64,000 nt of DNA from Cohnella thailandensis (GCF_014212135.1 NZ_JACJVQ010000019.1:310001-374000), one strand, 5' to 3'. Positions 16,841-26,050 are shown, numbered from the stretch's first letter. The notes: generated from the sequence alone by a model not told the origin. Translations and numbers: made by a program.

Positions 16841-17875
16841 ATGAAGCCAATCTCGAAATACGAAAAGATTCGCAGCCTATTGACCGAGTTAAAGCAACCA
16901 TCGTATCGCTACACGCAAATAACGGATGCGATATTTAAACAAAAAGTCGGCGAATTCGAACGAATGACCCTGCTTCCCAAGTCTTTGCGGGAAGAGCTGG
17001 TTCGGACGCTTGGCCCGCGGACCTGCAGCATCGAACCCGTCAAGGAACTCGTTTCGAGTCAGGTCAATAAGGTGCTGTTCGCCTTGGGCGACAATGAACG
17101 AGTGGAGGCCGTACGACTTCAGTACGAACGCGGGTGGAAGTCCTACTGCATCTCCACGCAATGCGGTTGCGGGTTCGGATGCAAGTTCTGCGCGACAGGC
17201 ACGTTAGGCCTGAAGCGGAATTTGACTGCCGACGAAATAACCGACCAATTGCTGTATTTTCACCTGAATGGGCATAGCTTGGACAGCGTCTCCTTCATGG
17301 GAATGGGAGAGGCGCTCGCCAACCCGAACCTTTTCGATGCGTTGAACATTCTGACCGATCCGGGTCTATTCGGCTTAGGACACCGACGGCTTACGATCTC
17401 CACGATCGGCTTGCTGCCGGGAATCGAGAAGCTGACCCGAGAGTTTCCGCAGATCAATCTAACCTTCTCGCTGCATTCTCCGTTCGATGATGAGAGAAGC
17501 GAGCTGATGCCGATCAATAAGCGGTTCCCGATCCGCGACGTCATGAATGCGTTGGATGCGCACATCCGACAGACGGGGAGAAAGGTGTACATCGCGTATA
17601 TCCTGCTCCAAGGAGTCAATGACTCCCTCGAACATGCGGGGGCGATTGCCGACTTGCTGCGAGGGAGGGGTTCGGGAGAACATCTTTATCATGTAACCTT
17701 GATCCCCTACAATCCGACCGAGGTTACTCCGGAAAGTTACCGAACCTCCGAGTCCGCCCATATCGGGAGATTCGTACGGGTCTTGAAGTCCAAGGACATC
17801 CATGTCACGATCCGAACGCAATTCGGCTCGGACATCAATGCGGCTTGCGGACAGCTTTATCGTTCGGATGAATAA
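16841..17875 (+). CDS. cfr: Cfr-type 23S rRNA (adenine-2503-C8) methyltransferase
   Basis: Radical SAM enzyme of 344 residues that methylates C8 of A2503 in 23S rRNA, giving resistance to phenicols, lincosamides, oxazolidinones, pleuromutilins and streptogramin A. The cluster cysteines are Cys110, Cys114 and Cys117 (CGFGCKFC), with the methyl-relay cysteine Cys336 in NAACGQLY. It follows staphylococcal Cfr rather than RlmN along its length: YRYTQITDAIFKQ, KVLF, NERVEAV, CISTQCGC, MPINKR, YIAYILLQGVNDS; numbering is offset by two from Cfr. AAGGAG precedes the ATG. Base composition is like its neighbours, so it looks resident rather than a recent plasmid import, as with the clb genes of Bacillales. 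Confidence 0.9.
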   Translation: MKPISKYEKIRSLLTELKQPSYRYTQITDAIFKQKVGEFERMTLLPKSLREELVRTLGPRTCSIEPVKELVSSQVNKVLFALGDNERVEAVRLQYERGWKSYCISTQCGCGFGCKFCATGTLGLKRNLTADEITDQLLYFHLNGHSLDSVSFMGMGEALANPNLFDALNILTDPGLFGLGHRRLTISTIGLLPGIEKLTREFPQINLTFSLHSPFDDERSELMPINKRFPIRDVMNALDAHIRQTGRKVYIAYILLQGVNDSLEHAGAIADLLRGRGSGEHLYHVTLIPYNPTEVTPESYRTSESAHIGRFVRVLKSKDIHVTIRTQFGSDINAACGQLYRSDE

Positions 17876-17902
17876 CGACGGAGTAGTCGCATAAACGGAA
17901 TT

Positions 17903-17941
17903 CCCCGCTCATCCGGACTTGTCCGGATTGGCGGGGTTTTT
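17903..17941 (+). terminator. Intrinsic terminator after cfr
   Basis: CCCCGC plus ATCCGGAC pair with GTCCGGAT plus GCGGGG across 17903-17936, followed by a T run that reaches the stop codon of the convergent gene. Confidence 0.9.
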
Positions 17942-18318
17942 CAAAACATATGTTGTCGCTGCTTAATGTCGTTCACGATTGCCAATGCTTCGCGTAAATG
18001 ATCGACGCTTCCGCCTTTATTATAGTTTTCCACTAATTCCGCGACATACCGAATATCATTCGAAGCCCCGTAGTCCATAACCGTCCGCGCCAACGCTTCG
18101 TAGACGTCAGGCTCAAGGGCGCGGCTGTCGAAGCGGGTTATAAACGTTCCGTTGTTCGAGACTATCCGTTCCAGACGCTTGCCAGCGTCGTCCAGCGACA
18201 TGGTCGGAGCGGTCTTGTATGCCAATGCTTCTGGTAAATGCGTTATTAATGCGACCGTGCCGATAATGAATAAAGCTAGGAAAATTGCGATTATGTCGCG
18301 CTTTATATCCTTAGTCAT
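17941..18318 (-). CDS. Small membrane-anchored hypothetical protein
   Basis: A 125-residue protein with one N-terminal membrane helix (DIIAIFLALFIIGTVALI, about residues 8-25) and a soluble tail of about 95 residues with no motif I recognise (RLERIVSNNGTFITRFDSRA). The ATG at 18318 has GGGGG eight bases upstream; the open frame to 18507 has no such site and the extension does not look coding. It converges on cfr and shares its terminator region. Confidence 0.6.
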   Translation of the reverse strand: MTKDIKRDIIAIFLALFIIGTVALITHLPEALAYKTAPTMSLDDAGKRLERIVSNNGTFITRFDSRALEPDVYEALARTVMDYGASNDIRYVAELVENYNKGGSVDHLREALAIVNDIKQRQHMF

Positions 18319-18660
18319 TAAAGGATCCCCCAATGGAAGGCCGAAAAAAAGGATAATGACATTATATTGGATCGAGCGGTGTAGGAAAACTCTATTTCGA
18401 TGAACCGCCGAAATCGACAAGAAGCTATCAAGCGTTGGACAAGGAGCGGCAAAAAGAAGTCGCAATAATGACGAAGGATGGCATAGGTGTCGTTTAAGCG
18501 TTACCATGTGGTGGAGGAAGTCCGAGTGAATCGATTATTGGATTGGAATCGTACCTTTCAACGCTTCGTTAAAAAGACACCCGGCCTTCGCCATTGGGTC
18601 CACTTAAACTGGTCCCCTCGTCAAGGACGCTTTAAATGGAAGTTCGACAAGAACATGGCT
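18319..18660. other. Gap with possible gene remnant
   Basis: No complete gene is evident in these 342 bases. On the plus strand, 18362-18497 reads GSSGVGKLYFDEPPKSTRSY then QALDKERQKEVAIMTKDGIG before a stop. This looks coding in composition but has no normal start, so it may be the tail of a decayed gene. Another open frame at 18487-18747 overlaps the Lrp gene and is probably chance. The stretch marks the left edge of the AT-richer island. Confidence 0.3.
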
Positions 18661-19137
18661 TTATTGCTGTTCTTGATGAACAAGTTCAGAATAACTGCAT
18701 GTTTCCTCAAGAGACTGGATAAGAAATTTATGATCAATTGGCGATGACATGACAATCAATATGGTATAGATACCATATTTGTCGCATTGATTACCAAATT
18801 CCTCAAGGGAACGCGTTGAATCGGTTGTTACTTTTAATAAAAAATTATGTTCACCGCTGATTCGGTGACACTCCGTAACACACGGAGAGGAGCGGACAAA
18901 ATCAAGAAAACCAGGACAGTCGCGGGTACGAAACAGTATATAAGCCGTTGAGCATTTTCCTATTTTCTCTGGAGAAATAATGGTATTATAACCAGTTATA
19001 ACGCCCTTTTCCTCCATACGTTTTACTCTTTCTGTTACAGCTGGTTGAGACAACCCCACACATTTCCCTAATTCCGTCATCGATATTCTTGCCTGGCTTT
19101 GAAGATGAAAAAGGATTTGTTTATCTACTTGATCCAT
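18661..19137 (-). CDS. Lrp/AsnC family transcriptional regulator
   Basis: Regulator of 158 residues: N-terminal helix-turn-helix (DKQILFHLQSQARISMTELG then LSQPAVTERVKRMEEKGVI) and a C-terminal RAM/AsnC ligand domain (about 62-145). GGAG lies nine bases before the ATG on the reverse strand. It is divergent from the hydrolase-oxidoreductase pair, which makes it their likely regulator. Its base composition is clearly richer in A and T than the flanking chromosome, like that pair, so the three genes probably arrived together. Confidence 0.87.
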   Translation of the reverse strand: MDQVDKQILFHLQSQARISMTELGKCVGLSQPAVTERVKRMEEKGVITGYNTIISPEKIGKCSTAYILFRTRDCPGFLDFVRSSPCVTECHRISGEHNFLLKVTTDSTRSLEEFGNQCDKYGIYTILIVMSSPIDHKFLIQSLEETCSYSELVHQEQQ

Positions 19138-19304
19138 GTTAAGAGAGCTCCTTTGAAATAAAGGTAAAATAATTAGAATAACTAGTTTTCATTTGGAATA
19201 ACCCCAAAAAGCCTATACATCTCTATGTAACTGCGGTGTATTAATCCCTATAATAAGCATGAATCAAGTAAGTATCAATAGAGAATGGATGTGGGGAATT
19301 GTTT

Positions 19305-20234
19305 ATGAAAGACTCATTACGGAAAGCCCATCGTTTGTTCAAGGATCATTTGCCAGGCCATGGGGCAACCATAGAAGAACTAAGGGTAGGGGTGGAAGCT
19401 ATGTTTGCCCTGCTTCCTACACCAAGCGATGTGATTACGGAGAAGGTAGACATTGATGGAATGGAAGGGGAATGGCAAATCTCTCCGGAGTCTAAAGAAG
19501 ACCGCGTGCTTCTATACCTGCACGGCGGAGGATTTATGTATGGCAGTATCGATTCCTATCGGATCGAATCCAGTGAACTGGGGAGAGCTGCAAAAGCACG
19601 CGTTTTGTCTATAAATTACCGTCTGGCACCGGAACATCCGTTTCCCGCTCCGATTGAAGATGCGTTGAAAGCTTATGATTGGTTACTGAATCAAGGGTAT
19701 CAGCCCCAAAATATAATCATTGGCGGGGGTTCGGCAGGAGGGAATTTAACTGCAGCCTTATTGATGAACATTAGGGATACCAAGACTCCTATGGCGGCGG
19801 GAGGGGTCATGATTTCTCCATGGATTGATTTGGGACAAACAGGAGATACCTATACCACCAAAGAGGGAGTAGATCCGGTTAATACCAAAGAAGCTCTTGT
19901 ACAGTTGGCCGACAATTATTTAAACGGAGTTTCGCCCAATGTGCCTTATGCGTCGCCGATTTATGGAGATTTAAGAGGACTGCCGCCTATTTACGTAATG
20001 GTCGGTGAATCCGAACTCATGCTGAGGGAATCTCTGACGTTTGTTACTCAGGCTGCACTGGCAGGAGTTGATATCCGTTTCAGATCATGGCCTTCCATGT
20101 TTCATAACTGGCTGAGTTTTTATTCCTCTTTGGAGGAAGCGAAAGAAGGGATCATCAGCGCCGGGAACTTCATGAATGAATTGTATGAGAAACATGAAAA
20201 AAAAGGAGGATACCATGTTTCGGAATCGTTCTGA
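19305..20234 (+). CDS. Alpha/beta hydrolase (HSL-type esterase)
   Basis: Esterase of the hormone-sensitive-lipase family, 309 residues. The oxyanion motif HGGGF, the nucleophile elbow GGSAGG and the C-terminal catalytic histidine in FHNW are visible; the acidic residue probably lies in [11 protein letters not shown]. The ATG 19305 is eight bases after GGGG. The next gene starts inside its last codons (20-base overlap), so the two are translated together. AT-richer than the chromosome, and divergent from Lrp. Substrate unknown. Confidence 0.88.
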   Translation: MKDSLRKAHRLFKDHLPGHGATIEELRVGVEAMFALLPTPSDVITEKVDIDGMEGEWQISPESKEDRVLLYLHGGGFMYGSIDSYRIESSELGRAAKARVLSINYRLAPEHPFPAPIEDALKAYDWLLNQGYQPQNIIIGGGSAGGNLTAALLMNIRDTKTPMAAGGVMISPWIDLGQTGDTYTTKEGVDPVNTKEALVQLADNYLNGVSPNVPYASPIYGDLRGLPPIYVMVGESELMLRESLTFVTQAALAGVDIRFRSWPSMFHNWLSFYSSLEEAKEGIISAGNFMNELYEKHEKKGGYHVSESF

Positions 20235-21243
20235 CTTGAAGCGGCTGAATTCGGTCCCGATATCTGTTCTTGATTTGGTACCTATTTATCAAGGGGGGAC
20301 ATCAGCAGACTCCTTCCGTAACAGCCTAGATCTCGCTCAACATGTTGAACAATGGGGTTATAACCGATATTGGGTTGCTGAGCATCATAATCTGCCCGGT
20401 ATAGCAAGCTCAGCTACATCCATTATTATTAGCCACATTGCCGCAGGGACTTCAACCCTGCGTGTTGGTTCCGGCGGAATTATGCTGCCGAACCATTCAC
20501 CACTCATTATCGCAGAACAATTTGGTACTTTGGCAACCTTGTACCCTAACCGCATTGATCTGGGTCTGGGCCGCGCTCCAGGGACTGATCCTGAAACGGC
20601 AAGAGCTCTGCGTAGAAATTTAAATCACGCCTCGTTTCCGCAACAAATTCAAGAACTTCAATCTTATTTCATGCTTACTGACAGCCAAGTCAAAGCGATT
20701 CCGGGTACGGGACTCGAGATTCCTTTGTGGTTGTTGGGGTCGAGTGATTATAGTGCAGTGTTGGCCGGAAATCTTGGATTGCCGTTTGCTTTTGCAAGTC
20801 ATTTCTCACCCGAGAACACCATGCCCGCAATTCAAGCTTATCGAGAAGCTTTTAAACCTATTAGACAGATTGAGCGTCCTTACGTGATGCTGGGAGTCAA
20901 TGTAGTGGCGGCAGATACCGACGAAGAGGCGCGATGGCTGGCTTCAACCTTAGAGCAGCAGTTTCTGGAACTAGTTCGGGGGACTCCGGGTCAAATGAAG
21001 CCGCCGGCCAATATGGATGATCTCTGGAATGAATATGAGAAACAGGCAGTGAAGCGGTTTTCTAACGCAACGATTGTAGGCAATCCTGATTCCGTTCGAA
21101 TGCAATTGGAACTTTTCCTTGAACAGACGCATGCGGATGAATTGATCATTCATACTAACGTTTTTAACCATCAAAGCCGTTTGAAATCTTACGAAATTGT
21201 AGCTCGTCTTGCCAGGAGAATAGGGGCTGCAGACAGAAGATGA
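20215..21243 (+). CDS. LLM class flavin-dependent oxidoreductase
   Basis: Luciferase-like monooxygenase of the MsnO8 subgroup, 342 residues. Typical segments are [56 protein letters not shown] and [11 protein letters not shown]. The ATG at 20215 has AGGAGG five bases upstream; the upstream frame extension is spurious. It overlaps the esterase gene by 20 bases. A paralogue of the same subgroup lies at 41323-42336 with the high-GC composition of the host. The pair may perform oxidation and hydrolysis of a common substrate. Confidence 0.9.
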   Translation: MFRNRSDLKRLNSVPISVLDLVPIYQGGTSADSFRNSLDLAQHVEQWGYNRYWVAEHHNLPGIASSATSIIISHIAAGTSTLRVGSGGIMLPNHSPLIIAEQFGTLATLYPNRIDLGLGRAPGTDPETARALRRNLNHASFPQQIQELQSYFMLTDSQVKAIPGTGLEIPLWLLGSSDYSAVLAGNLGLPFAFASHFSPENTMPAIQAYREAFKPIRQIERPYVMLGVNVVAADTDEEARWLASTLEQQFLELVRGTPGQMKPPANMDDLWNEYEKQAVKRFSNATIVGNPDSVRMQLELFLEQTHADELIIHTNVFNHQSRLKSYEIVARLARRIGAADRR

Positions 21244-21308
21244 TTCCTGTATTGTACGAGGCCACTGAAGAACTTATGGTTTTTCGGTATAACTGACCGA
21301 CTAGCTAA

Positions 21309-21356
21309 AAAAATGCGACACCTATTCCGGCATTTACGGAAAGGTGTCGCATTTTT
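21309..21356. terminator. Bidirectional terminator hairpin
   Basis: AAAAATGCGACACCT (21309-21323) and its exact inverse (21342-21356) give a 15-bp stem with A and T runs on either side, so it can stop transcription both ways. Confidence 0.85.
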
Positions 21357-21473
21357 ATGCCTATTTTGACCCATTGGTCAGTTGGCCAGTTTCAATATAC
21401 GCTTTAAATTCACTGCAAATATCGCCATTTCCCCTTGTATCTGCATTCCTAACAGGATCTGTACCTTTTCATC

Positions 21474-21716
21474 TTAATGGACTTTTTCAGTGGCCTCGCC
21501 TTCGCCGAGTGTCTTTTTAATCTTTTCCGCCAATTTAAGTTCTGCTCCAACCTACTCCTGACCCAAATCCGGAAGCTCCAAAGGATCCGGCCTGACGAAG
21601 TCTTCGTTCTGCTCCACGTATTCGTCCTGATCGCTGCCCCATACGTAGTCGTAGTTCGTGATGTCCGGCCGGTAGCCGTTATCGTCTTCCTGGCTTGGCC
21701 ATTCGTTTCTATCCAT
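21474..21716 (-). pseudogene. Small acidic protein interrupted by an in-frame TAG
   Basis: On the reverse strand an ATG at 21716 (AAGGA about ten bases upstream) opens a frame beginning MDRNEWPSQEDDNGYRPDIT and ending DPLELPDLGQE at a TAG (21552-21554). The same frame continues without shift for 25 more coding-like codons (VGAELKLAEKIKKTLGEGEA ...) to TAA at 21474-21476. Either it is a 54-residue acidic protein or an 80-residue gene with a nonsense mutation; the continued coding quality argues for the latter. No family recognised. The rest of the gap (21357-21473) shows nothing. Confidence 0.5.
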
Positions 21717-21793
21717 TCGTTTGCCACATCCTTCCCGGTTACCCGGTCAATATGCGCCAACGAGGCGGAAAGTATGCATGCGATCGTCCCTGT

Positions 21794-22399
21794 TCAGAAC
21801 GGCACCGGCATCGGATCCTGCTCGGACAACGTTGGCTTCATCAGACTCGAATCGTGCATGGAAAACATGGCGATCGAGCAAAGCTGCCGAGCGATCTCGA
21901 GCGAGGAGCCGGGCATGCCGTCCGCGATCCAGCGGCCGTAGAATCCCATGGTGCCTCCCGCTGCGAAAGTGGCGCGAGCCTCGTCCCGATAGATCCGCAG
22001 GAACCGGACCCGTAATTCCTCGGAGAGCCAGCTTAGGAATCGAGGTTCCCGGAATCGGTTGCGGTAGAAGCTGCCGTACGTTCGAAAGTGCTCGCAGATC
22101 GCGATCGTGCCCGGGATCGGAAGCTTGTCTCCGTAGTCTTCGATGATCTCTTTCTGGCGTTCGCCGCTCACCTTGCCCTCGTACATGCCGAGCAGCTCAC
22201 CGACGATCTTCGCGGTCATTTGCTCCATTAAATCGTATTTATCCTGAAAATGCAGGTAGAACGTCGATCTGCTGATGCCGGCCTTATGGACGATCGCGTG
22301 TACCGATATTTTCTCGAAGGGTTGAACGGCCATTAAAGCGGAGAAGGCCTCCGTGATCAGCCAGCGCGCGGATATCGCATTTCTCTCGCCATCGGGCAT
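21794..22399 (-). CDS. TetR family transcriptional regulator
   Basis: Repressor-type protein of 201 residues: helix-turn-helix at about 15-60 (SVHAIVHKAGISRSTFYLHF) and a TetR C-terminal domain of the YfiR/TetR_C_7-like kind (IAICEHFRTYGSFYRN). GGAGG lies before the ATG on the reverse strand. It is divergent from an SDR oxidoreductase, and a perfect inverted repeat lies between them, so it probably represses both. Confidence 0.9.
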   Translation of the reverse strand: MPDGERNAISARWLITEAFSALMAVQPFEKISVHAIVHKAGISRSTFYLHFQDKYDLMEQMTAKIVGELLGMYEGKVSGERQKEIIEDYGDKLPIPGTIAICEHFRTYGSFYRNRFREPRFLSWLSEELRVRFLRIYRDEARATFAAGGTMGFYGRWIADGMPGSSLEIARQLCSIAMFSMHDSSLMKPTLSEQDPMPVPF

Positions 22400-22418
22400 A
22401 CAGCTTACGCCTCCTTTA

Positions 22419-22436
22419 TGAAAATGGACATTTTCA
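22419..22436. promoter_or_regulatory. Likely TetR operator
   Basis: TGAAAATG-GA-CATTTTCA is a perfect 8+2+8 inverted repeat in the 130-base gap between the divergent TetR and SDR genes, 20 bases from the TetR start. Confidence 0.65.
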
Positions 22437-22529
22437 AAGCGATTGTCGTTTGATAGCTTGGGATTCGCAAGCCTATGCTAGGAATGTACTCTTCATGATA
22501 ACAAACGAATCGTAACGGAGGCAAAACGC

Positions 22530-23354
22530 ATGAGCAAAGTATATGTCATTACCGGCGGATCCGGAGGAATGGGCAAGGCGATCGCCCGACGGCTGGGCAA
22601 GCAAGGAACGCTGCTTCTCGCGGACGTAAGCGACGAGCGCCTTCAGCAAGCGGCGGAAGAGCTCGCGGCCGAAGGAATTACCGCCGTCTCGACGCAGACG
22701 GTCGACATCACGAACGAACGGCAGGTCGAAGAGCTTGCCGCCGCCGCAGCCAAGCTGGGCGAGCTGGGAGCGATCATCCACACCGCCGGCTTGTCGCCGA
22801 CGATGAGCAATGGCCGCCGCATCATGGAAGTGAACATGGTCGGAACCGGACTCATCCTTAAGGCGTTCTTGCCTTTGGCTGTTCCGGGCTCCGTCGCCGT
22901 CTGCATCTCCTCGATGTCGGCTTTCTTCGCCCCGCGCAACGACGCTTTCGTCGAATTGCTGAAGAACCCGCTCGCTCCGGATTTCCTGGACCGTATCGAA
23001 GCCTTCACGCAAGGGAAGCCGGAAGCGTCCTATCCGATCTCGAAGATCGGCGTTCAAGTCATCGTCGAGGACCAAGCTTGGGCTTGGGGCCGGAAGGGAG
23101 CGCGAATCGTCTCCGTCTCGCCTGGAACGATCAACACGCCGATGGGACGTCAAGAGGCGGAGCAAAGCGCGGCGATGCAAATGCTGCTCGACAACACGCC
23201 GCTTGGCCGCGAAGGGGAAGCGAGCGAGATCGCGGGAGCCGTCGCCTTCCTTGTCGGCGAAGACGCTTCTTATATTACCGGCACCGACATCCGAGTGGAT
23301 GGCGGAACCGTCGCCCGCGTTCAAAGCGCCGGCCTGTTTAAGAGACCGCAATAA
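22530..23354 (+). CDS. SDR family oxidoreductase
   Basis: Short-chain dehydrogenase of 274 residues with the Rossmann motif TGGSGGMG (8-15), the structural NMVG region, catalytic Ser near 128-130 and Tyr168-x3-Lys172 (YPISK), and the C-terminal DGG motif (RVDGGTV). CGGAGG precedes the ATG. It is probably controlled by the divergent TetR. The substrate is not evident; a helical insert follows SSMSAFFAPRNDAF as in hydroxysteroid-type SDRs. Confidence 0.9.
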   Translation: MSKVYVITGGSGGMGKAIARRLGKQGTLLLADVSDERLQQAAEELAAEGITAVSTQTVDITNERQVEELAAAAAKLGELGAIIHTAGLSPTMSNGRRIMEVNMVGTGLILKAFLPLAVPGSVAVCISSMSAFFAPRNDAFVELLKNPLAPDFLDRIEAFTQGKPEASYPISKIGVQVIVEDQAWAWGRKGARIVSVSPGTINTPMGRQEAEQSAAMQMLLDNTPLGREGEASEIAGAVAFLVGEDASYITGTDIRVDGGTVARVQSAGLFKRPQ

Positions 23355-23372
23355 ATTAAGCTATCGGTATTC

Positions 23373-23422
23373 AGCCGTTCCGAAGCATTCCTGCGTCAGG
23401 CGGGATCGGGGCGGCTTTTTTT
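23373..23422 (+). terminator. Terminator after the SDR gene
   Basis: AGCCG (23373-23377) with CCG pairs with CGG plus CGGCT (ending 23416), followed by seven T residues. The loop is long, so it is weaker than the others. Confidence 0.55.
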
Positions 23423-23527
23423 GCATGGGAAAAAGCTAATCGTTGCAACTAATCCCCCTGATTCGCGTCTATTTATTCGTCTAGCAAGAATAGAATGAAG
23501 ATAGGGATAGGAGATAGCCAACGAACG

Positions 23528-25114
23528 ATGAAGCTGAGCAAACGCATGATACGAACGTCGCTTCCGCTGATGCTGCTTGCCTCCGCGATCGTTCCTTTGG
23601 AACGGAATGCGGAAGCCGCGAGCCCTGCCAACATTAAAATAATGCTCGACGGAGCGCCGGTCGTTACGGACACGGATCCTTACGTGATCCCCAAAGCGAA
23701 CCTGACGATGGTTCCGATCCGGGTCGTGAGCGAGAGCCTGCAAGCGGTCGTCGATTGGAAGCAGAACACGAAGACGGTAACGATCAGCCAATCCGGCAAG
23801 GCGATCACGATGGTCAGCGGGCAGAAAAGCGCCGTCGTCAACGGCACGAAGGTGACGCTGGACGCTCCGACCGAAGTGAAGAACGGACGCGTCATGGTGC
23901 CTTTGCGATTCGTCAGCGAGAACTTAGGCGTGCAAGTGGATTGGAACTCGAAGACGAAGGTGATTACACTGACCACCTTTACCGCCGGAGGAGGACAATC
24001 GGGCGGAGAGGTAGGCGGAACGGACATCCGGGGAGCCTGGATTTCGACTCTGTACAATCTCGATTGGCCATCCGCGGCATCGTATTCGGATATCGCGAAG
24101 CAGCAGGAGGAATTTACCAAGCTTCTGGACGACCTTCAGGCTATCGGGATGAACTCCGTATTCGTGCAGGTGCGTTCCGCGGGAGACGCGATTTACCCGT
24201 CCGAGCTCGTTCCTTGGTCGAAGGTGCTCACTGGCATTCAGGGTCAGGATCCCGGCTACGACCCGCTCGACTTCATGATCGAGGAGACTCACAACCGGGG
24301 CATGGAGTTCCATGCTTGGTTTAATCCATTTCGCGCGAATACCGCCACGACGACAACCGGGCTTGCCTCGAATCATGTCGCCTTGCAGCATCCGGATTGG
24401 ATCGTCAAGGCCGGAACGGCCAGCTACATCGATCCCGGCATTCCGGACGCTCGCCAGCATATCGTGGACGCGATCATGGAGGTCGTGAACGACTACGAGA
24501 TCGACGGCGTCCATCTGGACGATTACTTCTATCCTTCCGGAACCGACTTCAACGATGCCGTATCTTATTTGCTGTACAATCCGAATAAACTTCTGACGAA
24601 AGCCGAATGGCGGCGCGACAACATCAACCAATTCGTGAAGCTGCTGGATGAATCGATCCATCAAGCGAAGCCTCGGGTGTCGTTCGGCATCAGCCCGTTC
24701 GGCGTGTGGCGGAACGCGTCGGTCGATCCGACCGGCTCGGACACGAAGGCGGGAATTACCGCTTACGACAGCATGAGCGCGGACGTCCGGACTTGGATCC
24801 GGCAGGGCTGGCTCGACTACGTCGCCCCTCAGGTGTACTGGAGCATGACGCTTTCCGCCGCCAGGTACGATAAGGTGACCGATTGGTGGGCGAACGAAGT
24901 GGCGGGAACGAACGTGAAGCTCTATATCGGCCATGCCGCTTATAAAGTCGGAACGGCCGAGACCGGATGGCAATCCGCCCAGGAAATCATCGATCAGCTG
25001 CAATATAATAAGAAATATTCGGCGATCGAGGGAGATTTGTACTTCCGGGCGAACGAGCTCCTCAAGAACCCGCTCGGGCTTGCGGACCTGCTCCGCGATT
25101 ATTACGGCAATTGA
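23528..25114 (+). CDS. Secreted glycosyl-hydrolase-like protein (GHL10) with stalk domain
   Basis: Exported protein of 528 residues: signal peptide up to about AEAA, a copper-amine-oxidase-type stalk domain (VVTDTDPYVIPKANLTMVPI, VMVPLRFVSENLGVQVDW), then a family-10-like hydrolase (DUF187/YngK type) with GAWISTLYNLDWPS, MNSVFVQVRSAGDAIYPSEL, FHAWFNPFRAN, DGVHLDDYFYP and VSFGISPFGVWRN. Acidic residues in HLDDYFYP are the likely catalytic ones. It probably cleaves a cell-wall or exopolysaccharide glycan. The start at 23528 suits the signal peptide; a frame to 23495 is open. The phosphoesterase gene follows after 16 bases. Confidence 0.88.
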   Translation: MKLSKRMIRTSLPLMLLASAIVPLERNAEAASPANIKIMLDGAPVVTDTDPYVIPKANLTMVPIRVVSESLQAVVDWKQNTKTVTISQSGKAITMVSGQKSAVVNGTKVTLDAPTEVKNGRVMVPLRFVSENLGVQVDWNSKTKVITLTTFTAGGGQSGGEVGGTDIRGAWISTLYNLDWPSAASYSDIAKQQEEFTKLLDDLQAIGMNSVFVQVRSAGDAIYPSELVPWSKVLTGIQGQDPGYDPLDFMIEETHNRGMEFHAWFNPFRANTATTTTGLASNHVALQHPDWIVKAGTASYIDPGIPDARQHIVDAIMEVVNDYEIDGVHLDDYFYPSGTDFNDAVSYLLYNPNKLLTKAEWRRDNINQFVKLLDESIHQAKPRVSFGISPFGVWRNASVDPTGSDTKAGITAYDSMSADVRTWIRQGWLDYVAPQVYWSMTLSAARYDKVTDWWANEVAGTNVKLYIGHAAYKVGTAETGWQSAQEIIDQLQYNKKYSAIEGDLYFRANELLKNPLGLADLLRDYYGN

Positions 25115-25130
25115 TCGGAGGAATGGAACC

Positions 25131-25646
25131 GTGAAGCTCGGAATCGTCTCGGACACCCACATGCCACGAATGGCCAAGTCGCTGCCGGATCCGCTCGTTC
25201 ATGCTTTTCGCAAAGTCGATGCGATCCTGCATGCCGGGGATTGGACCGATCTGCGCATTCTCGAGCAGTTGGAGCGATTGGCCCCCGTGCATGGGGTGGC
25301 CGGCAACAACGACGGTTCGGATATCGTGAAGAAGTTCGGCTTGCGGAAAATCCTGCGGTTCGGAGGAGCGGCGATCGGGCTGGTGCACGGACACGGGGAA
25401 GGGGGACGGACGGCGACGGAGGCGAGAGCGCTGCGCGCGTTCCAGAACGAGCCGGTGAACGCGATCGTCTACGGACACTCGCATCTGCCCGTTCTGAAGC
25501 GGGTGAACGGCGTGCTCGTTTTTAACCCCGGCTCTCCGACCGACAAGCGGAAGCTCAGCCGCTACTCCTTCGGGCTGATGGAGATCGAAGACGGCCAAAT
25601 TCAAGCGAAGCACGTGTATTACGCGGATAAGAACGCCAAGCTGTGA
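25131..25646 (+). CDS. YfcE/MJ0936-type metallophosphoesterase
   Basis: Small calcineurin-like phosphodiesterase, 171 residues, GTG start with GGAGG nine bases upstream. Metal-binding motifs appear in order: GIVSDTHMP, HAGDWTD, GNNDG, VHGHGEG and GHSHLP. Family members hydrolyse phosphodiesters in vitro; the cellular substrate is unknown. It is 16 bases after the secreted hydrolase gene and ends the operon, ahead of the palindrome array. Confidence 0.9.
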   Translation: MKLGIVSDTHMPRMAKSLPDPLVHAFRKVDAILHAGDWTDLRILEQLERLAPVHGVAGNNDGSDIVKKFGLRKILRFGGAAIGLVHGHGEGGRTATEARALRAFQNEPVNAIVYGHSHLPVLKRVNGVLVFNPGSPTDKRKLSRYSFGLMEIEDGQIQAKHVYYADKNAKL

Positions 25647-25740
25647 GAGAGGCGAGGCGGATCGCCCGCTCGGATAGCGAGGGAAAGCGCGAATTCGGCT
25701 AGGTGGAATTGCTCTGCCTGGGACAAGCACGTCCTTCTGG

Positions 25741-25971
25741 GCGTAAGCCGATAATATCGGCTTACAGAGAGTAAAAAGCCGTTGTCTGAGGCTGTAAGCC
25801 GACAATGTAGGCTTACAGGGTGCGAACGCCCGCCGCAAGAGACTGTAACCCGAAAAATTCGGGTTACAGTGCGAGAACAGCCGCCGAAAAAGGCTGTAAC
25901 CCGAAAAATTCGGGTTACAGAGCGAGAACAGCCGCCAAAAAGGGCTGTAACCCGAAAAATTCGGGTTACAG
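25741..25971. repeat. Palindrome array 1: five 51-bp units
   Basis: Five 27-base dyads start at 25741, 25792, 25843, 25894 and 25945, exactly 51 bases apart, with 24-base spacers. Units 3-5 read CTGTAACCCGAA-AAA-TTCGGGTTACAG; units 1-2 carry GTAAGCC ... GGCTTAC, so both arms change together. The spacers of units 3 and 4 are nearly identical (GCGAGAACAGCCGCC). No stop interrupts several frames because 51 is 17 codons, so long ORFs across it are spurious. It follows the phosphoesterase gene and precedes the ABC exporter. Confidence 0.9.
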
Positions 25972-26050
25972 AGCACAGCGCAGTCCCTGCCGAAATGCAA
26001 GTTGTGAAATACTTACCGCCGCTTTAAAATAGAAAGGTGTGGTAGACCAG

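Noticed and set aside
18487-18747. 86-codon ORF overlapping the lrp gene
   Set aside because: It has no clear ribosome site, overlaps the conserved Lrp gene in antisense, and has no recognisable domain.
25741-25971. CRISPR array
   Set aside because: Regular spacing suggests one, but the repeats are full palindromes, the spacers are nearly identical to each other, and there is no cas gene in the window.
25062-26000. Long minus-strand ORF across the phosphoesterase and array 1
   Set aside because: Antisense shadow of a GC-rich gene joined to the 51-bp array; no start signal and low-complexity repeats.
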